Source: Streptococcus shenyangsis
Lineage (GTDB): Bacteria > Bacillota > Bacilli > Lactobacillales > Streptococcaceae
Reading direction: 5' to 3'
Assembly (NCBI RefSeq): GCF_006385785.1
Contig: NZ_VFSH01000001.1
Span: 62,001-126,000 of the forward strand
Length of the DNA stretch: 64,000 bases
In this document: positions 39,028-49,172 of the stretch, piece by piece
How the letters are laid out: each line of letters starts with the position of its first letter
How positions within the stretch are numbered: the stretch's first letter is position 1
Notes under the pieces: model-generated
What the model was told of the DNA's origin: nothing
Seen by the model: the letters and a program-made list of their open reading frames with translations, nothing else
Database searches by the model: none
Made by a program: the position numbers and the translations under genes

Positions 39028-39396
39028 TTAAAGTACTTCTGGAGCAAGTGACACGATCTTCATGAAGCCACCTTCACGCAATTCACGTGCAACTGGGCCA
39101 AAGATACGTGTTCCGCGAGGAGTTTTGTCTTCACGGATGATAACTGCTGCGTTTTCGTCAAATTTGATGTATGAACCATCAGCACGACGAGCACCTGATT
39201 TAGTACGAACGATAACTGCTTTAACAACGTCACCTTTTTTAACCGCACCACCAGGAGTAGCTTGTTTTACAGATGCCACGATAACATCACCGATGTTTGC
39301 AAATTTACGTCCTGAACCACCAAGAACTTTGATAGTCAAGATTTCGCGAGCACCGCTGTTGTCTGCGACTTTCAAACGAGTTTCTGTTTGAATCAT
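39028..39396 (-). CDS. rplN: 50S ribosomal protein L14
   Basis: 122 residues, [19 protein letters not shown], full length. It is preceded by rpsQ. Confidence 0.98.
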   Translation of the reverse strand: MIQTETRLKVADNSGAREILTIKVLGGSGRKFANIGDVIVASVKQATPGGAVKKGDVVKAVIVRTKSGARRADGSYIKFDENAAVIIREDKTPRGTRIFGPVARELREGGFMKIVSLAPEVL

Positions 39397-39421
39397 TTCA
39401 GTTTTCTCCTTTCAGGTTTGA

Positions 39422-39682
39422 TTAGATGATGACCGCTTCTTCAACAACTTCTACAAGACGGAAACGTTTTGTAGCTGAAAGCGGACGAGTTTCCATGATA
39501 CGTACGATATCGCCTTCTTTGGCAACATTGTTTTCATCATGAGCTTTGTATTTTTTAGAGTAGTTAATACGTTTACCATAGACTGGGTGGTTACGTTTTG
39601 TTTCAACTACAACTGTGATTGTCTTGTCCATTTTGTCAGATACAACACGTCCAACAAGAACTTTACGATTATTGCGTTCCAT
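39422..39682 (-). CDS. rpsQ: 30S ribosomal protein S17
   Basis: 86 residues, OB fold, [21 protein letters not shown], with [21 protein letters not shown]. Full length. Confidence 0.98.
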
Positions 39683-39706
39683 TGAAATTTCTCCTTCCCT
39701 AGTCTA

Positions 39707-39913
39707 TTATTTCGCTTCAGATTGAACTGTTTTGATACGAGCGATTTGTTTTTTAACTTCTTTCAAGCGAGCTGTTTGTTCTAATTGACCAGTAGCAGCT
39801 TGGAAACGAAGTTCAAACAATTCTTTTTTCAATTCGTTTTCGCGCTTCGCGAGTTCTTCTTGAGAAAGACCACGAAGTTCTTTAACAAATTCTTTTACTT
39901 CATTAAGTTTCAT
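39707..39913 (-). CDS. rpmC: 50S ribosomal protein L29
   Basis: 68 residues, two-helix protein near the exit tunnel, [20 protein letters not shown]. Full length. Confidence 0.98.
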
Positions 39914-39922
39914 GCCTTCTCC

Positions 39923-40336
39923 TTATTCTGCTTCACGTTTTACGAATTTACATTTAACTGGCAATTTATGGCTAGCAAGACGAAGTGCTTCGCGTGCAAT
40001 CTCTTCAGATACACCAGCGATTTCGAACATCACTTTACCACGTTTAACTGGTGCTACCCAACCTTCAGGTGCCCCTTTACCAGATCCCATACGCACACCG
40101 ATAGCTTTAGCAGTGTATGATTTGTGTGGGAAGATTTTAATCCAAACTTTACCACCACGTTTCATGTAACGAGTCATGGCGATACGAGCAGCTTCGATTT
40201 GGCGGTTAGTGATCCAGTGGCTAGTTGTAGCTTGAAGACCGTATTCACCGAATGCTACTTCTTTTCCACCTTTTGCTTCACCGCGCATTTTTCCACGGAA
40301 TTCACGACGGTGTTTAACACGTTTAGGTACTAACAT
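39923..40336 (-). CDS. rplP: 50S ribosomal protein L16
   Basis: 137 residues, [20 protein letters not shown], with the [16 protein letters not shown] signature near the peptidyl-transferase centre. It ends 9 bp before rpmC. Confidence 0.98.
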   Translation of the reverse strand: MLVPKRVKHRREFRGKMRGEAKGGKEVAFGEYGLQATTSHWITNRQIEAARIAMTRYMKRGGKVWIKIFPHKSYTAKAIGVRMGSGKGAPEGWVAPVKRGKVMFEIAGVSEEIAREALRLASHKLPVKCKFVKREAE

Positions 40337-40339
40337 TGG

Positions 40340-40993
40340 TTATTTACCTCCTTTAGTGTTTTTGCGAGCTGGAAGAACTTCACCACGGTAGATCCATACT
40401 TTAACACCAAGTTTACCGTATGTAGTATCTGCTTCTTCCCAAGCGTAATCGATATCTGCACGAAGTGTGTGAAGTGGAACAGTTCCCTCAGAGTATCCTT
40501 CAGCACGGGCGATATCTGCACCGTTCAAACGACCTGATACTTGAGTTTTGATTCCTTTAGCTCCAGCACGCATTGCACGTTGGATTGCTTGTTTTTGTGC
40601 ACGACGGAAAGCAACACGTTGCTCCAATTGACGAGCAATTCCTTCACCTACAAGGTGAGCATCCAAATCAGGGTGTTTGATTTCGATGATGTTGATGTGT
40701 ACTTGTTTTCCAGTCAATTTGTTAAGTTTCGCACGGAGTGCATCAACGTTAGCACCACCTTTACCGATAACCATACCTGGTTTAGCAGTGTGAAGTGAAA
40801 CGTTAACTTTGTTTACTGCGCGTTCGATTTCGATAGTTGAAACTGCTGCGTCAGCAAGTTCTTTTTGAACGAATTTACGGATTGCAAGATCTTCATGAAG
40901 GTAATCCGCGTATTCTTTTTCAGCATACCATTTGGCATCCCAATCACGGATGATGCCGACACGCATACCAATTGGATGTACTTTTTGACCCAC
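40340..40993 (-). CDS. rpsC: 30S ribosomal protein S3
   Basis: 217 residues with an N-terminal KH domain ([16 protein letters not shown]) and a C-terminal helicase-site domain. It nearly abuts rplP (3 bp). Confidence 0.98.
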   Translation of the reverse strand: MGQKVHPIGMRVGIIRDWDAKWYAEKEYADYLHEDLAIRKFVQKELADAAVSTIEIERAVNKVNVSLHTAKPGMVIGKGGANVDALRAKLNKLTGKQVHINIIEIKHPDLDAHLVGEGIARQLEQRVAFRRAQKQAIQRAMRAGAKGIKTQVSGRLNGADIARAEGYSEGTVPLHTLRADIDYAWEEADTTYGKLGVKVWIYRGEVLPARKNTKGGK

Positions 40994-41005
40994 GATTTTA
41001 CCTCC

Positions 41006-41350
41006 TTATTTTTCTGCAACAGCTACAGTGATGTGAGCTGTACGTTTGTTGATTGGTGAAGCTGAACCTTTCGCACGTGGACGGAAACGTTTCATAGTTG
41101 GTCCTTCGTTTGCGAATGCTTCAGATACTACCAAGTTAGCTTTATCCAAACCAAAGTTGTTTTCAGCGTTAGCTACAGCTGAGTTCAAAACTTTCAAGAT
41201 GATTTCAGCAGCTTTGTTTGGAGTGAATGTCAAAATTGCGATTGCATCGGCTACGCTTTTACCACGGATGTTATCAAGAACAAGACGTGATTTACGAGGT
41301 GAAACACGTACTGTACGAGCCATTGCTTTAGCTGAAGTAATTTCTGCCAT
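41006..41350 (-). CDS. rplV: 50S ribosomal protein L22
   Basis: 114 residues. The extended beta-hairpin ([19 protein letters not shown]) lines the exit tunnel, where macrolide-resistance changes occur. The sequence looks unaltered in that loop. Confidence 0.98.
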   Translation of the reverse strand: MAEITSAKAMARTVRVSPRKSRLVLDNIRGKSVADAIAILTFTPNKAAEIILKVLNSAVANAENNFGLDKANLVVSEAFANEGPTMKRFRPRAKGSASPINKRTAHITVAVAEK

Positions 41351-41361
41351 TTATGTTCTCC

Positions 41362-41643
41362 TTATTTTCTACGTGTTTTCTTGTCGTCTGCAGCGTGACC
41401 TTTGTAAGTACGAGTTGGTGCAAATTCACCAAGTTTGTGACCTACCATGTCTTCTTGGATGTAAACAGGTACGTGTTTACGTCCGTCATAAACTGCGATA
41501 GTGTAACCAATGAAACTTGGGAAGATCGTTGAACGACGTGACCAAGTTTTAATAACTTTTTTCTTTTCGTCGTTAGCTTGAGCTTCAACTTTTTTCATCA
41601 AATGCTCATCGACGAAAGGTCCTTTTTTAAGACTGCGTCCCAT
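41362..41643 (-). CDS. rpsS: 30S ribosomal protein S19
   Basis: 93 residues, [20 protein letters not shown], conserved [16 protein letters not shown]. Full length. Confidence 0.98.
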
Positions 41644-41659
41644 TTTTATATTTTCTCCT

Positions 41660-41742
41660 TTAAATGTTGTACCACAGCGGCTTGCGCTCCTATGGAGCGC
41701 TACCGAGCTGGCGGATTTACTAGTTGCTTAAGCGACTAGTTT
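41660..41742 (-). other. Hairpins in the rplB-rpsS gap
   Basis: Two strong hairpins: GCGCTCC/GGAGCGC (about 41684-41700) and CTAGTTGC/GCGACTAG (about 41719-41738). No T runs follow. They may be processing or regulatory structures inside the S10 operon. Confidence 0.45.
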
Positions 41743-41746
41743 AATA

Positions 41747-42580
41747 TTATTTCTCGTTGCGACGACGAACGATAAGTTTGTCAGATTTCGCTTTCTTGTT
41801 ACGAGTTTTAAGACCAAGAGCAGGTTTGCCCCATGGAGTAGATGGTGCTTTACGACCAACTGGTGCTTTACCTTCACCACCACCGTGTGGGTGATCGTTA
41901 GGGTTCATTACAGAACCACGAACTGTTGGGCGGATACCTTTCCAACGGCTACGTCCTGCTTTACCAAGGTTTACAAGTCCATGTTGTTCGTTTCCGACAA
42001 CACCAACTGTAGCGCGGCAAGTTCCAAGAATCATACGAACTTCACCTGATTGAAGACGAACAAGAACGTATTTACCTTCAGAACCCAATACTTGAGCAGA
42101 TGCACCAGCAGCACGTACCAATTCACCACCACGACCTGGTTTCAACTCGATGTTGTGGATCAAAGTACCAACTGGGATGTTAGCAAGTGGAAGAGCGTTT
42201 CCGACTTTGATATCTGCTTCTGGACCTGAAACGATACGTTGACCTACTTCAAGACCTTTTGGAGCGATGATGTATGCTTTCACACCGTCAGTGTAGTGTA
42301 CAAGAGCGATGTTTGCAGAACGGTTTGGATCGTACTCGATTGTTTTAACAACTGCTTCAACGTTGTCTTTGTTACGTTTGAAGTCAACCAAACGGTAGAA
42401 ACGTTTGTGTCCACCACCTTGGTGACGAACTGTGATACGACCGTTGTTGTTACGACCAGCCTTGCTCTTCAATGCAACAAGCAATGATTTTTCAGGAGTG
42501 CTTGTTGTGATTTCAGCGAAATCCAAAGAAGTCATATTACGGCGACCGTTTGTTGTTGGTTTATAAACACGAATTCCCAC
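41747..42580 (-). CDS. rplB: 50S ribosomal protein L2
   Basis: 277 residues, [21 protein letters not shown], with the conserved [14 protein letters not shown] loop near the peptidyl-transferase centre. Full length. Confidence 0.98.
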
Positions 42581-42597
42581 GATATTTCCTCCTTAGA

Positions 42598-42894
42598 TTA
42601 TTCAGCTTCAGCAGCAAACAACTCGATTGCTTTAGAATCAGCTGTAAGTGTGATGATAGCTTTTTTAGTTTTGTTAGTAAAACCAGTGTAACGTCCAACA
42701 CGTTTAGCTTTTGGTTTTACGTTGATTGTGTTAACATTTGCAACTTTAACACCTTCGAAAGCAGCTTCAACAGCTTGCTTGATCAAAAGTTTGTGTGCAC
42801 GAGTGTCAACTTCAAATACATATTTCCCTGCTTCAAGTTGAGCCATTGAGCTTTCAGTGATAACAGGTTTTTTGATAACATCATACAAATTCAT
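42598..42894 (-). CDS. rplW: 50S ribosomal protein L23
   Basis: 98 residues, exit-tunnel protein that docks trigger factor and SRP. Its start codon shares a base with the rplD stop region, so the two are coupled. Confidence 0.98.
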
Positions 42895-43517
42895 TATGCA
42901 AGAACCTCCTCGATTTTAGAGATAGCTGCTTGAGTAACAAGAAGTTTGTCACTATTTGCGATGTCAAGAACACTTGCAGTTGTAGCAGTCGCAACTTTCA
43001 CGTTTGGAAGGTTACGAGCTGAAAGAGCTGCGAATTCGTTTCCTTCTTCAAGAATAACAAGGACTTTAGAATCGATGCTCAAAGCTGCAAGAACTTTTGC
43101 AAATTCAGCAGTTTTTGGAGCTGTAAATTCAAGAGAATCAACGGCTACAAATTTGTTTTCAGCAACTTTTTCTGAGTAAACAGATTTAAGCGCAAGGCGA
43201 CGAACTTTTTGAGGAAGTTTGTACGCATAGCTACGTGGAGTTGGTCCGAAGACAACACCACCACCACGCCATTGTGGTGAGCGGATAGAACCTTGACGAG
43301 CACGTCCAGTTCCTTTTTGACGCCATGGTTTGCGTCCACCACCTGATACTGCAGAGCGGTTTTTAACAGCGTGTGTTCCTTGACGAAGGCTTGCGCGTTG
43401 GCTGATGATCACATCAAACACAACTGATTCATTTGGTTCGATACCAAATACTGCATCGTTAAGAACAACTTGGCCAGCTTCTTTACCAGTTTGGTCAAAT
43501 AATGTTACGTTTGCCAT
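42894..43517 (-). CDS. rplD: 50S ribosomal protein L4
   Basis: 207 residues. The extended tunnel loop ([24 protein letters not shown]) is intact. In enteric bacteria L4 regulates the S10 operon; whether it does so here is unknown. Confidence 0.98.
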
Positions 43518-43541
43518 TGTGACTGATTTCCCCTTTCTTTA

Positions 43542-44168
43542 TTATTTACCAGCTTTAACTGCTGATTTGATAGTGATAAGAGATTTCTTAGCACCTGGTA
43601 CGTTACCTTTGATAAGGATAACGTTCTTTTCTGGAACAACTTGTACAACTTCAAGGTTTTGAATTGTCACGCGGTCGCCACCCATACGTCCTGCAAGGTT
43701 TTTACCTTTGAATACGCGGTTAGGTGCAACAGGTCCCATAGAACCTGGACGACGGTGGTAACGAGAACCGTGAGCCATTGGTCCACGTGATTGTCCGTGG
43801 CGTTTGATAACACCTTGGAAACCTTTACCTTTAGAGGTACCAGTTACGTCAACAACGTCTCCAGCTGCGAATGTTTCAACTGTGATTTCAGCACCAACTT
43901 CCAAGCCTTCAACGTTTTTGAATTCACGAATGAAGCGCTTAGGAGCCGTGTTAGCTTTCGCTACATGTCCTTTAGCAGGTTTGTTGCTCAATACTTCGCG
44001 TTTGTCATCAAAACCAACTTGGATAGCGTTGTATCCGTCTGTTTCAACAGTTTTAACTTGAAGAACAACGTTTGGAGTTGCTTCAATAACTGTTACAGGG
44101 ATCAATTCGCCAGCTTCAGTGAAGATTTGAGTCATTCCCACTTTTTTCCCTAAGATTCCTTTTGTCAT
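43542..44168 (-). CDS. rplC: 50S ribosomal protein L3
   Basis: 208 residues, [20 protein letters not shown], with the [20 protein letters not shown] loop. Full length. Confidence 0.98.
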
Positions 44169-44240
44169 GAGAAAATAGTTCCTTTTCTATATTTTTTATT
44201 CAAAAAGTTTTTAACGAGCGTTTTTTATGCTCAAGTCTAA

Positions 44241-44344
44241 GATACAAAGGGCGTCAAACTCAAAGTGAAAATAGGAAACTGACGCAGTGTCTAGCAGACA
44301 CTAGGAAGTTTGTCTTTTTCACACCGAGTTTAGCCCGTGTTCAA
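44241..44344 (+). repeat. Structured ~105-bp element, copy C
   Basis: It lies in the rpsJ-rplC gap. Ends GATACAAAG...GTGTTCAA are the same as copy A. Nested helices are GGGC/GCCC, AAACTC/GAGTTT, GTGAAAA/TTTTCAC and GTGTCT/AGACAC. Length is 104 bp, equal to copy A. Confidence 0.7.
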
Positions 44345-44384
44345 TTAGATTGAAACACCAGCCTCTGCTCTTTTATATTTTAGA

Positions 44385-44693
44385 TTAAAGTTTGATTTCT
44401 ACGTTTACACCACTTGGAAGATCCAATTTCATCAAAGCATCAACTGTTTTTTGAGTTGGGTTAACGATATCGATCAAACGTTTGTGTGTACGCATTTCAA
44501 ATTGTTCGCGAGAGTCTTTGTATTTGTGAGTCGCACGAATGATTGTGTAGAGACTACGTTCAGTTGGAAGTGGGATTGGACCCGCAACTTGTGCACCTGT
44601 ACGAGTAGCTGATTCTACGATTTTTGCAGCCGCTGTGTCAAGCGTACGGTGTTCGTAAGCTTTCAAACGGATACGGATTTTTTTGTTTGCCAT
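44385..44693 (-). CDS. rpsJ: 30S ribosomal protein S10
   Basis: 102 residues, [19 protein letters not shown], first gene of the S10 operon; also the NusE transcription factor. A ~140-nt leader precedes it. Confidence 0.98.
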
Positions 44694-44830
44694 CTTTTTC
44701 TCCTTTTCGTCTATTTAAGATAATAGGCTAGCTCCACAAGAAAACCGACGCGGTGTTGCGTGGCAATGCAACCGAGCGTGTCGCAACCTCTTGCATCAAA
44801 GCTAAAGCTGTAATTTACAGCACCATAATA
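44694..44830 (-). other. Leader of the S10 operon
   Basis: The transcribed leader between the promoter and rpsJ is GC-richer than its surroundings. It can form strong hairpins, including GGTTGC/GCAACC around a TTGCC loop and AGGTTGCGACACG against CGCGTCGG. It may carry operon autoregulation, but I recognise no named motif. Confidence 0.5.
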
Positions 44831-44858
44831 GAATAACACAAAGCCCCTGCGATTGCAA
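44830..44858 (-). promoter_or_regulatory. Promoter of the S10-spc-alpha operons
   Basis: Minus strand TTGCAA (44853-44858), a 17-nt spacer, TATTCT (44830-44835). It is the only good promoter seen upstream of rpsJ. Confidence 0.65.
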
Positions 44859-44946
44859 GGGATTTGTTGCTGTTTTTTCGTTTTTTTGCTATGAAACTGT
44901 TTTCCTATTTTTTCTTTCTAAAATTAGGGATTTTCTTCTATACAAG

Positions 44947-45564
44947 TCAAGTCCTCTTGACCTCAAATTTATCTTCTGATTGATCCACTAAAATATCCGC
45001 CTTAGACTCAGTTTCTTTATAGTATCGCAGATGCTGCTCCCGTCTCATCTGATGGCTAGCCAATATAAAGGATGCATCGCGATTTCTCACCGTCGTATCT
45101 CGAGCTAGGCGTCGCTTTAATTCGCTCTCCTCATCCGTGTAAAAACAGATGGTTTTGTCAAAGAGTTCCTTAGGTAAAAAGCCCACAGACATCCCTTCGA
45201 CAATCAGAATTGATTTGGCTCCTGACAAGACCTCACTAGCCTTCCAAGGTTCTTCAATCGTTAAGACATCCATACCCGCCTGTAAGGCCAGGATATCTCT
45301 CTGTAAACTCGCCAATTCATGTGCCACTGGCAGACAAGCTGTCACCTTTTGATTCGGCGCGTCCTTGGGTACTACCAAATGGCGTCCTGAGGTGATATAA
45401 GGATCTGTTTCTAGCAAATTCACTGTAGTAGAATCTAAAGCTTGGTACAATTCCTGTGCAAAGGTTGATTTACCCGAAGCCCCATGACCGTATATTCCCA
45501 GTGTCCTGACTTTTCCTGTTTCTATTTCTAAGACAAACTGGTCTATTAAGTCTTTTCTCTTCAT
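44947..45564 (-). CDS. P-loop kinase, uridine kinase-like
   Basis: A 205-residue nucleoside/nucleotide-kinase-like protein with Walker A GHGASGKS (about residues 26-33) and an IVEGMSVG strand typical of the uridine/phosphoribulokinase fold. The substrate is unproven. Its start overlaps the nrdG stop codon by 4 bp, so it ends the nrdD-nrdG unit. Confidence 0.8.
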   Translation of the reverse strand: MKRKDLIDQFVLEIETGKVRTLGIYGHGASGKSTFAQELYQALDSTTVNLLETDPYITSGRHLVVPKDAPNQKVTACLPVAHELASLQRDILALQAGMDVLTIEEPWKASEVLSGAKSILIVEGMSVGFLPKELFDKTICFYTDEESELKRRLARDTTVRNRDASFILASHQMRREQHLRYYKETESKADILVDQSEDKFEVKRT

Positions 45565-46151
45565 TCTCTCTTCACCTGTTCATAGCTTTCTTTTCCGTCA
45601 TTGAGTTTGTCCCAAATCACTACTTGTCCACTTTGGAGCGATTTTTGTACATCGATGATGCGTTGATTTGACGAACCTCGAAACTGGAGCATGAGATTTC
45701 TCTTAGTTCGGTCATATCTTCCATCGACAAGAATGTCAATCAGTGACAAGAGTTCCAGTTTGTCTGAAGTTTCCAACATCATTTCTTCCCAAGTGTAGCC
45801 GGTCCATGACCAGATATCTTTGTCTGGCAATTCCTTCCGGATACGTTTCACGAGTGGCAAAAGGATTCCTGTATTAAGGAAGGGTTCTCCTCCTAATAAA
45901 GTCAAGCCTTGAACATAAGGTTGAGCGAGATCTTCCATGATCTGTTCTTCTAATTCTGCTGTATAAGGAATGCCTGCATTAAAAGACCAAGTGGCAACAT
46001 TATAACATCCCTCGCAATGAAACATGCAGCCAGATACATAGAGAGAATTGCGAACTCCTTCGCCATCAACAAAGTTAAAGGCTTTGTAGTCTATGATACG
46101 GCCTTGACTGAGCTCCTCGCTTTTCCATTCTTGTGGTTTTGGACTATTCAT
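45561..46151 (-). CDS. nrdG: Anaerobic ribonucleotide reductase activating protein
   Basis: A 196-residue radical-SAM enzyme that generates the glycyl radical on NrdD. The [4Fe-4S] cysteines are Cys42, Cys46 and Cys49 (CMFHCEGC). A GGEP motif follows (LLGGEPFLN). It overlaps the acetyltransferase gene by 8 bp. Confidence 0.96.
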   Translation of the reverse strand: MNSPKPQEWKSEELSQGRIIDYKAFNFVDGEGVRNSLYVSGCMFHCEGCYNVATWSFNAGIPYTAELEEQIMEDLAQPYVQGLTLLGGEPFLNTGILLPLVKRIRKELPDKDIWSWTGYTWEEMMLETSDKLELLSLIDILVDGRYDRTKRNLMLQFRGSSNQRIIDVQKSLQSGQVVIWDKLNDGKESYEQVKRE

Positions 46152-46650
46152 TCGCTACCTCTATCCAATAACGCTCCACACCATTACGAACATCCTCAAG
46201 GAGCCCACCATTGGCTAGAATGACTGCTCTGCTAGCAGGATTATTCACGCTACAGGTCACAAGAGTTCTCTTGATGTTCTTTTCTTTAGCAACTTGCAAG
46301 CCCTGACGGAGAGTTTCTTTAGCATAACCTTTGCCTCTTTCTGATGGACGAATGGAGTAGCCAATGTGACCACCTTCTTCTAGTAGAAAGTTACTGAGGC
46401 GCAACCGGAGATTAAGAAATCCAATTGCTTTATCTTTCACAGAAAAAGCTACTAACTGAATTGCGGGAACCCATCCTTCAGTCAAATTAATCCCCATTTC
46501 CTGATTCTGATTACTTTCCAACCATTCCTCATAAGAAAAATTTTTTGTATCCCAGAAACCACCGTCGTGAGGCGACTGATATTTTTCAAACTCTGCCATC
46601 ATCTCTAAAACTGTTTCTTTATCTGCTAATCTTGGTCTGCGTAATTCCAT
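46144..46650 (-). CDS. GNAT family acetyltransferase
   Basis: A 168-residue N-acetyltransferase with the acetyl-CoA loop RPSERGKGYAKETL near residue 108. It is embedded in the nrd operon between a small basic protein and nrdG, an arrangement seen in other streptococci. The substrate is unknown. Confidence 0.88.
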   Translation of the reverse strand: MELRRPRLADKETVLEMMAEFEKYQSPHDGGFWDTKNFSYEEWLESNQNQEMGINLTEGWVPAIQLVAFSVKDKAIGFLNLRLRLSNFLLEEGGHIGYSIRPSERGKGYAKETLRQGLQVAKEKNIKRTLVTCSVNNPASRAVILANGGLLEDVRNGVERYWIEVANE

Positions 46651-46693
46651 CCTTACCTCCCACTAAGAGAAAAGCGAGAGCTGACTCTCACTT

Positions 46694-46834
46694 TTATTTC
46701 TTCTTATTCTTATTTAAAAATTGTTCTCTGAGGTTGAGCAAACGTTCTTTCTTACCAGCTCCACCTTTAGAGTGTTTCTCGTGATAACGGGTCACTTGTG
46801 CGCGCCCCTTATCGTCTAATTGATATTTTCCCAT
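46694..46834 (-). CDS. Small basic protein of the nrd operon
   Basis: A 46-residue, Lys-rich ORF: MGKYQLDDKGRAQVTRYHEK, with GGAGKKERL and a NKNKKK end. It lies 11 bp after nrdD and before the acetyltransferase gene. A conserved streptococcal hypothetical occupies this place. Function is unknown. Confidence 0.75.
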   Translation of the reverse strand: MGKYQLDDKGRAQVTRYHEKHSKGGAGKKERLLNLREQFLNKNKKK

Positions 46835-46845
46835 TTCATTACTTT

Positions 46846-49053
46846 CTAATTTGTTACTTGATGGCCAGCTATTTTAATAGTTGAACCATTCATATGTTTG
46901 ACACGCGCTGCGATTTCCTTGTGACGCCCATTGACCATCGGTCTCGCTTGAGGATTGCCTAAATAGCCACAAGTTCGTTTGACCACATCTACTGTTTTAG
47001 GATCGCTATTGCCACAGTTTGGACAAGCAAATCCTCTCTCAGTTGGTTCAAAATCCCCTTCAAAGTCACACTTGTAGCAACGGTCAATTGGAGTATTGGT
47101 TCCCAAATATCCCACACGATCATAAGCGTAATCCCAGACAGCTTCCAGAGCCTTAGGATTTTGCTGAAGGACTGGATACTCACAATAATGGATGAAACCA
47201 CCTGACGCACCTGCTTCTGGATAGACTTTCTCAAAGTCTAATTTTTCAAACGGTGTTGGATTTTTACGAACATCGTAGTGGAAAGAGTTGGTGTAGTATT
47301 CCTTGTCTGTAATATCAGGAATAGAACCGAACTTGTCTATATCTAGTCTACAAAAACGGTCTGTCAAACTTTCGGACGGTGTTGAGTAGATAGAGAAATG
47401 GTAGCCATATTGGTCAGACCACTCTTCTACACGGCGTTTCATATCGCGAATGATATCTAGCGTGAATTTCTTAGCATCTGGATTACTTTCCCAGCTGTTA
47501 CCAAAGAAAACTGTCGCTACTTCGTACAAACCGATATAGCCTAGTGAAACTGTCGCACGACGATTCTTAAAGAGCTGGTCAACACTTTCTTCTTTACCTA
47601 GACGATGGCCAAAAGCACCGTATTGATACAGGATAGGAGCATTTGCTGGTGTTGCTTCCTTGGTTCGTTCGACACGATAAACCAGAGCATCTTCCGCAAT
47701 GTTCATTCGCTCATTGAAGATTTCCCAGAACTTATTCATATCACCTTCAGACTCAAGAGCAATACGAGGCAGGTTAACCGTCACAACACCCAGATTCATG
47801 CGACCTGAATTGACCTCGACACCATTTTCATCCTTCCATCCTTGGAGGAACGAACGGCAGCCCATAGGTACCTTGAAAGAGCCAGTCAACTCGACAATCT
47901 TATCGTAGGACAAGACATCCGGATACATTCGTTTGGTTGCACACTCAAGAGCCAACTGTTTGATGTCATAGTTTGGAGTTCCTTCTTCCAAATTAAGGCC
48001 TCTTTTTAGCGTAAAGATGAGTTTTGGAAAGATGGCTGTTCGATGTTCTGAACCAAGGCCCTTGATTCGGATGTTCAAGATAGCTTTTTGAATTTCCCGC
48101 TCAAAACGATTGGTTCCCAGACCAAAACCTAGTGAAGTAAAAGGTGTTTGTCCATTTGAGGTGAAGAGAGTATTGATTTCATACTCGAGAGATTGCATGG
48201 CATCATAGATGTCCTTTTGCGTTTTCTTCCAAGCGTAATCTTCCCGTTTTTCAGGCAAAACCCATTCTTCCGCATCCTTAAGGTGTTTTTGGTAATTCTT
48301 CTCTGCGTAAGGCGCCAAGACCTCATCGATACGGTCAGCTGAACAGCCCCCATACTGGCTAGAAGCAACGTTGGCGATGATTTGCGAAATCTGAGCTGTT
48401 GCAGTCTGAATAGACTTGGGACTTTCTACCTCTGCATTTCCAATCTTAAAACCATTTTCCAACATACCCTTGAAATCAATCAAACAGCAGTTGGTCATAG
48501 GGGTATAGGGACTGTAGTCCAAATCGTGATAGTGGATATCCCCTTTTTGGTGGGCATTGGCTACGTGCTTAGGAAGCATTTGCAGTCCGATTGATTTCCC
48601 AACAATCCCTGCTGTCAAATCACGCTGAGTGTTAAAGACATCACTGTCTTTATTAGCATTTTCATTGATAACTGCCTGGTCTTTGTTGAGAAGTTTGTGA
48701 ATACTAAAGTTGATATCCGTCGCTTTTGAACGCTCAAAATCCCTTTGTGTCCGATAAGTAATATACTCCTCAGCTAGCGCATATTCTTTGGCTTCAAGGA
48801 GTTCATGTTCTACGATATTTTGAATTTCGTAAATCTTAACCCCCTGTGGAAAACGACTATGAATTTCTGTGACAATTCGCTCGGTCAGAGCATTGAGGCG
48901 TTTTTCGACCAAGGGTGTCACATCCATAACCTTGTCTGCCGCCTTGTGGAGAGCCTTGTCAATCTTGTCCACATCAAATACAACACGTCTCCCATCTCGT
49001 TTCTCGACGAAGAGAGTTGGCAAAATTGTAATTTTTTCTTCTAGTGCAATCAT
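46846..49053 (-). CDS. nrdD: Anaerobic ribonucleoside-triphosphate reductase
   Basis: A 735-residue glycyl-radical enzyme making dNTPs without oxygen. An N-terminal ATP-cone (about 10-100) is followed by a catalytic barrel, a CxxC...CxxC zinc site (CYKC and CPNC near 645-665) and the C-terminal glycyl-radical loop RTCGYLGN. I prefer the ATG at 49053, seven bases from GAG. An ATG two codons earlier is too close. Upstream lies a long inverted repeat with NrdR-box-like halves. Confidence 0.96.
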   Translation of the reverse strand: MIALEEKITILPTLFVEKRDGRRVVFDVDKIDKALHKAADKVMDVTPLVEKRLNALTERIVTEIHSRFPQGVKIYEIQNIVEHELLEAKEYALAEEYITYRTQRDFERSKATDINFSIHKLLNKDQAVINENANKDSDVFNTQRDLTAGIVGKSIGLQMLPKHVANAHQKGDIHYHDLDYSPYTPMTNCCLIDFKGMLENGFKIGNAEVESPKSIQTATAQISQIIANVASSQYGGCSADRIDEVLAPYAEKNYQKHLKDAEEWVLPEKREDYAWKKTQKDIYDAMQSLEYEINTLFTSNGQTPFTSLGFGLGTNRFEREIQKAILNIRIKGLGSEHRTAIFPKLIFTLKRGLNLEEGTPNYDIKQLALECATKRMYPDVLSYDKIVELTGSFKVPMGCRSFLQGWKDENGVEVNSGRMNLGVVTVNLPRIALESEGDMNKFWEIFNERMNIAEDALVYRVERTKEATPANAPILYQYGAFGHRLGKEESVDQLFKNRRATVSLGYIGLYEVATVFFGNSWESNPDAKKFTLDIIRDMKRRVEEWSDQYGYHFSIYSTPSESLTDRFCRLDIDKFGSIPDITDKEYYTNSFHYDVRKNPTPFEKLDFEKVYPEAGASGGFIHYCEYPVLQQNPKALEAVWDYAYDRVGYLGTNTPIDRCYKCDFEGDFEPTERGFACPNCGNSDPKTVDVVKRTCGYLGNPQARPMVNGRHKEIAARVKHMNGSTIKIAGHQVTN

Positions 49054-49087
49054 ATGCATGCTCTTTTCTAAAATGTTCTTTCTAAAA

Positions 49088-49098
49088 TGTATTATACC
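49088..49098 (-). promoter_or_regulatory. nrdD promoter
   Basis: Minus strand TGGTATAAT, hexamer about 49091-49096, an extended -10 about 40 bp before nrdD and immediately downstream of the inverted repeat. Confidence 0.6.
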
Positions 49099-49110
49099 AC
49101 TCTAAAAAGA

Positions 49111-49171
49111 AAAATCAATATCTTGTGTTAAAAATCCTAAAATTTTTAAAAATACACAAGATATTGATTTT
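49111..49171 (-). promoter_or_regulatory. 18-bp perfect inverted repeat, NrdR-like boxes and possible terminator
   Basis: AAAATCAATATCTTGTGT (49111-49128) and its exact reverse complement (49154-49171). Each arm holds ACACAAGATATTGATT, matching most positions of the NrdR box. Centres are 41 bp apart, about four helical turns. A T-rich tract follows on the minus strand, so the same hairpin may end the upstream transcript. Confidence 0.55.
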
Positions 49172-49172
49172 G

